This document shows, in pieces, positions 61,801 to 64,000 of a stretch of 64,000 bases of DNA (its first letter is position 1; each line of letters opens with the position of its first letter). The DNA lies in NCBI GenBank assembly GCA_950097015.1, contig CATNEN010000025.1:4627001-4691000 (forward strand). The letters are read 5' to 3'. Below the pieces are notes generated by a model. The model ran no database searches. It was given only the letters and a program-made list of their open reading frames with translations, and was not told the origin of the DNA. Source of the stretch: Macrostomum hystrix. Lineage: Eukaryota; Platyhelminthes; Macrostomidae. The position numbers and the translations under genes were made by a program.

Positions 61801-64000
61801 CTGAAGTCACAGGGACAGTGGAGACACTGAAGTCACAGGGACAGTGGAGACACTGAAGTCACACTGACAGTGGAGACAAAGTCACAGGGACAGTGGAGAC
61901 ACTGAAGTCACAGGGACAGTGGAGACACTGAAGTCACAGGGACAGTGGAGACACTGAAGTCACAGGGACAGTGGAGACACTGAAGTCACAGGGACAGTGG
62001 AGACACTGAAGTCACACTGACAGTGGAGACAAAGTCACAGGGACAGTGGAGACACTGAAGTCACAGGGACAGTGGAGACACTGAAGTCACAGGGACAGTG
62101 GAGACACTGAAGTCACAGGGACAGTGGAGACACTGAAGTCACAGGGACAGTGGAGACACTGAAGTCACAGGGACAGTGGAGACACTGAAGTCACAGGGAC
62201 AGTGGAGACACTGAAGTCACAGGGACAGTGGAGACACTGAAGTCACACTGACAGTGGAGACAAAGTCACAGGGACAGTGGAGACACTGAAGTCATAGGGA
62301 CAGTGGAGACACTGAAGTCACAGGGACAGTGGAGACACTGAAGTCACACTGACAGTGGAGACACTGAAGTCACACTGACAGTGGAGACACTGAAGTCACA
62401 CTGACAGTGGAGACACTGAAGTCACACTGACAGTGGAGACACTGAAGTCACACTGACAGTGGAGACAAAGTCACAGGGACAGTGGAGACACTGAAGTCAC
62501 AGGGACAGTGGAGACACTGAAGTCACACTGACAGTGGAGACAAAGTCACAGGGACAGTGGAGACACTGAAGTCACACTGACAGTGGAGACACTGAAGTCA
62601 CACTGACAGTGGAGACACTGAAGTCACACTGACAGTGGAGACAAAGTCACAGGGACAGTGGAGACACTGAAGTCACACTGACAGTGGAGACAAAGTCACA
62701 GGGACAGTGGAGACACTGAAGTCACACTGACAGTGGAGACAAAGTCACAGGGACAGTGGAGACACTGAAGTCACACTGACAGTGGAGACAAAGTCACAGG
62801 GACAGTGGAGACACTGAAGTCACACTGACAGTGGAGACAAAGTCACAGGGACAGTGGAGACACTGAAGTCACAGGGACAGTGGAGACACTGAAGTCACAG
62901 GGACAGTGGAGACACTGAAGTCACAGGGACAGTGGAGACACTGAAGTCACACTGACAGTGGAGACAAAGTCACAGGGACAGTGGAGACACTGAAGTCACA
63001 GGGACAGTGGAGACACTGAAGTCACAGGGACAGTGGAGACACTGAAGTCACACTGACAGTGGAGACACTGAAGTCACACTGACAGTGGAGACACTGAAGT
63101 CACACTGACAGTGGAGACACTGAAGTCACACTGACAGTGGAGACAAAGTCACAGGGACAGTGGAGACACTGAAGTCACAGGGACAGTGGAGACACTGAAG
63201 TCACAGGGACAGTGGAGACACTGAAGTCACAGGGACAGTGGAGACACTGAAGTCACACTGACAGTGGAGACAAAGTCACAGGGACAGTGGAGACACTGAA
63301 GTCACAGGGACAGTGGAGACACTGAAGTCACAGGGACAGTGGAGACACTGAAGTCACACTGACAGTGGAGACACTGAAGTCACACTGACAGTGGAGACAA
63401 AGTCACAGGGACAGTGGAGACACTGAAGTCACACTGACAGTGGAGACAAAGTCACAGGGACAGTGGAGACACTGAAGTCACACTGACAGTGGAGACAAAG
63501 TCACAGGGACAGTGGAGACACTGAAGTCACACTGACAGTGGAGACAAAGTCACAGGGACAGTGGAGACACTGAAGTCACACTGACAGTGGAGACAAAGTC
63601 ACAGGGACAGTGGAGACACTGAAGTCACAGGGACAGTGGAGACACTGAAGTCACAGGGACAGTGGAGACACTGAAGTCACAGGGACAGTGGAGACACTGA
63701 AGTCACACTGACAGTGGAGACAAAGTCACAGGGACAGTGGAGACACTGAAGTCACAGGGACAGTGGAGACACTGAAGTCACAGGGACAGTGGAGACACTG
63801 AAGTCACAGGGACAGTGGAGACACTGAAGTCACAGGGACAGTGGAGACACTGAAGTCACACTGACAGTGGAGACAAAGTCACAGGGACAGTGGAGACACT
63901 GAAGTCACAGGGACAGTGGAGACACTGAAGTCACAGGGACAGTGGAGACACTGAAGTCACAGGGACAGTGGAGACACTGAAGTCACAGGGACAGTGGAGA
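46867..64000. repeat. Giant 26/23-bp minisatellite, more than 17 kb, running off the window
   Basis: Roughly 680 copies of a unit with the core ACAGTGGAGACACTGAAGTC then ACAGGG (26 bp). A 23-bp form lacks the CTG of ACACTGAAG (giving ACAAAG). A further variant has ACTG in place of AGGG, and the 23-bp form usually follows that variant as a composite. Rare markers (GTCACGCTG at 50990 and 55500; GTCAGAGGG at 51160 and 55670) are 4510 bases apart, showing a macro-repeat. Every unit contains TGA, and neither unit length nor composition leaves long frames open, so there is no coding appearance. The array continues past the right edge. Confidence 0.97.

Overview
This is a eukaryotic nuclear window, very probably from an invertebrate animal. 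The evidence is an innexin (the invertebrate gap-junction family), a seven-exon SEC63 gene with GT-AG introns, AATAAA-type poly(A) signals, poly-glutamine tracts, a tRNA-derived SINE and a LINE remnant. The extreme load of minisatellite DNA would suit a free-living flatworm, but that placement is inference and nothing seen here proves it.

Roughly two thirds to three quarters of the 64 kb is tandem repeat. From left to right: a 16-bp array (1-522); the 3'-terminal coding exon of an innexin (725-1885); a related 14-bp array in the opposite orientation (2106-2592); SINE copy 1 (about 3038-3418); a TCTG microsatellite; a 37-bp array; a 14-bp pyrimidine-rich array (4946-6330); then a 19-kb array of a 15-bp unit (6779-25790) organised into 9255-bp macro-repeats. 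A gene island follows (25.8-42.6 kb). It holds an unidentified poly-Q gene on the minus strand (exons reconstructed between 26360 and 28320, SINE copy 2 in its last intron), a LINE remnant containing a perfect 34-bp palindrome, and a complete SEC63 gene on the plus strand (30173-42358). The 6.3-kb last intron of SEC63 is largely filled by minisatellites with 24- and 26-bp units, and two other introns carry smaller arrays. Downstream lie arrays of about 21, 20 and 28 bp. A 26/23-bp array then runs from about 46867 to the right edge, more than 17 kb, and contains a 4510-bp macro-repeat.

Only three protein-coding genes have real support: innexin (partial), the unidentified poly-Q gene and SEC63. 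They are housekeeping or structural genes with no evident functional link; SEC63 and the poly-Q gene are arranged head to head. The very long open frames inside the arrays, up to 2825 codons and open on both strands, follow from stop-free repeat units whose length is a multiple of three. They are not annotated as genes. The most unusual content is the repeat landscape itself: hierarchical macro-repeats, unit variation confined to a few positions, splice-site-like units inside SEC63 introns, and a homogeneous array carrying an AP-1-like heptamer in every unit.
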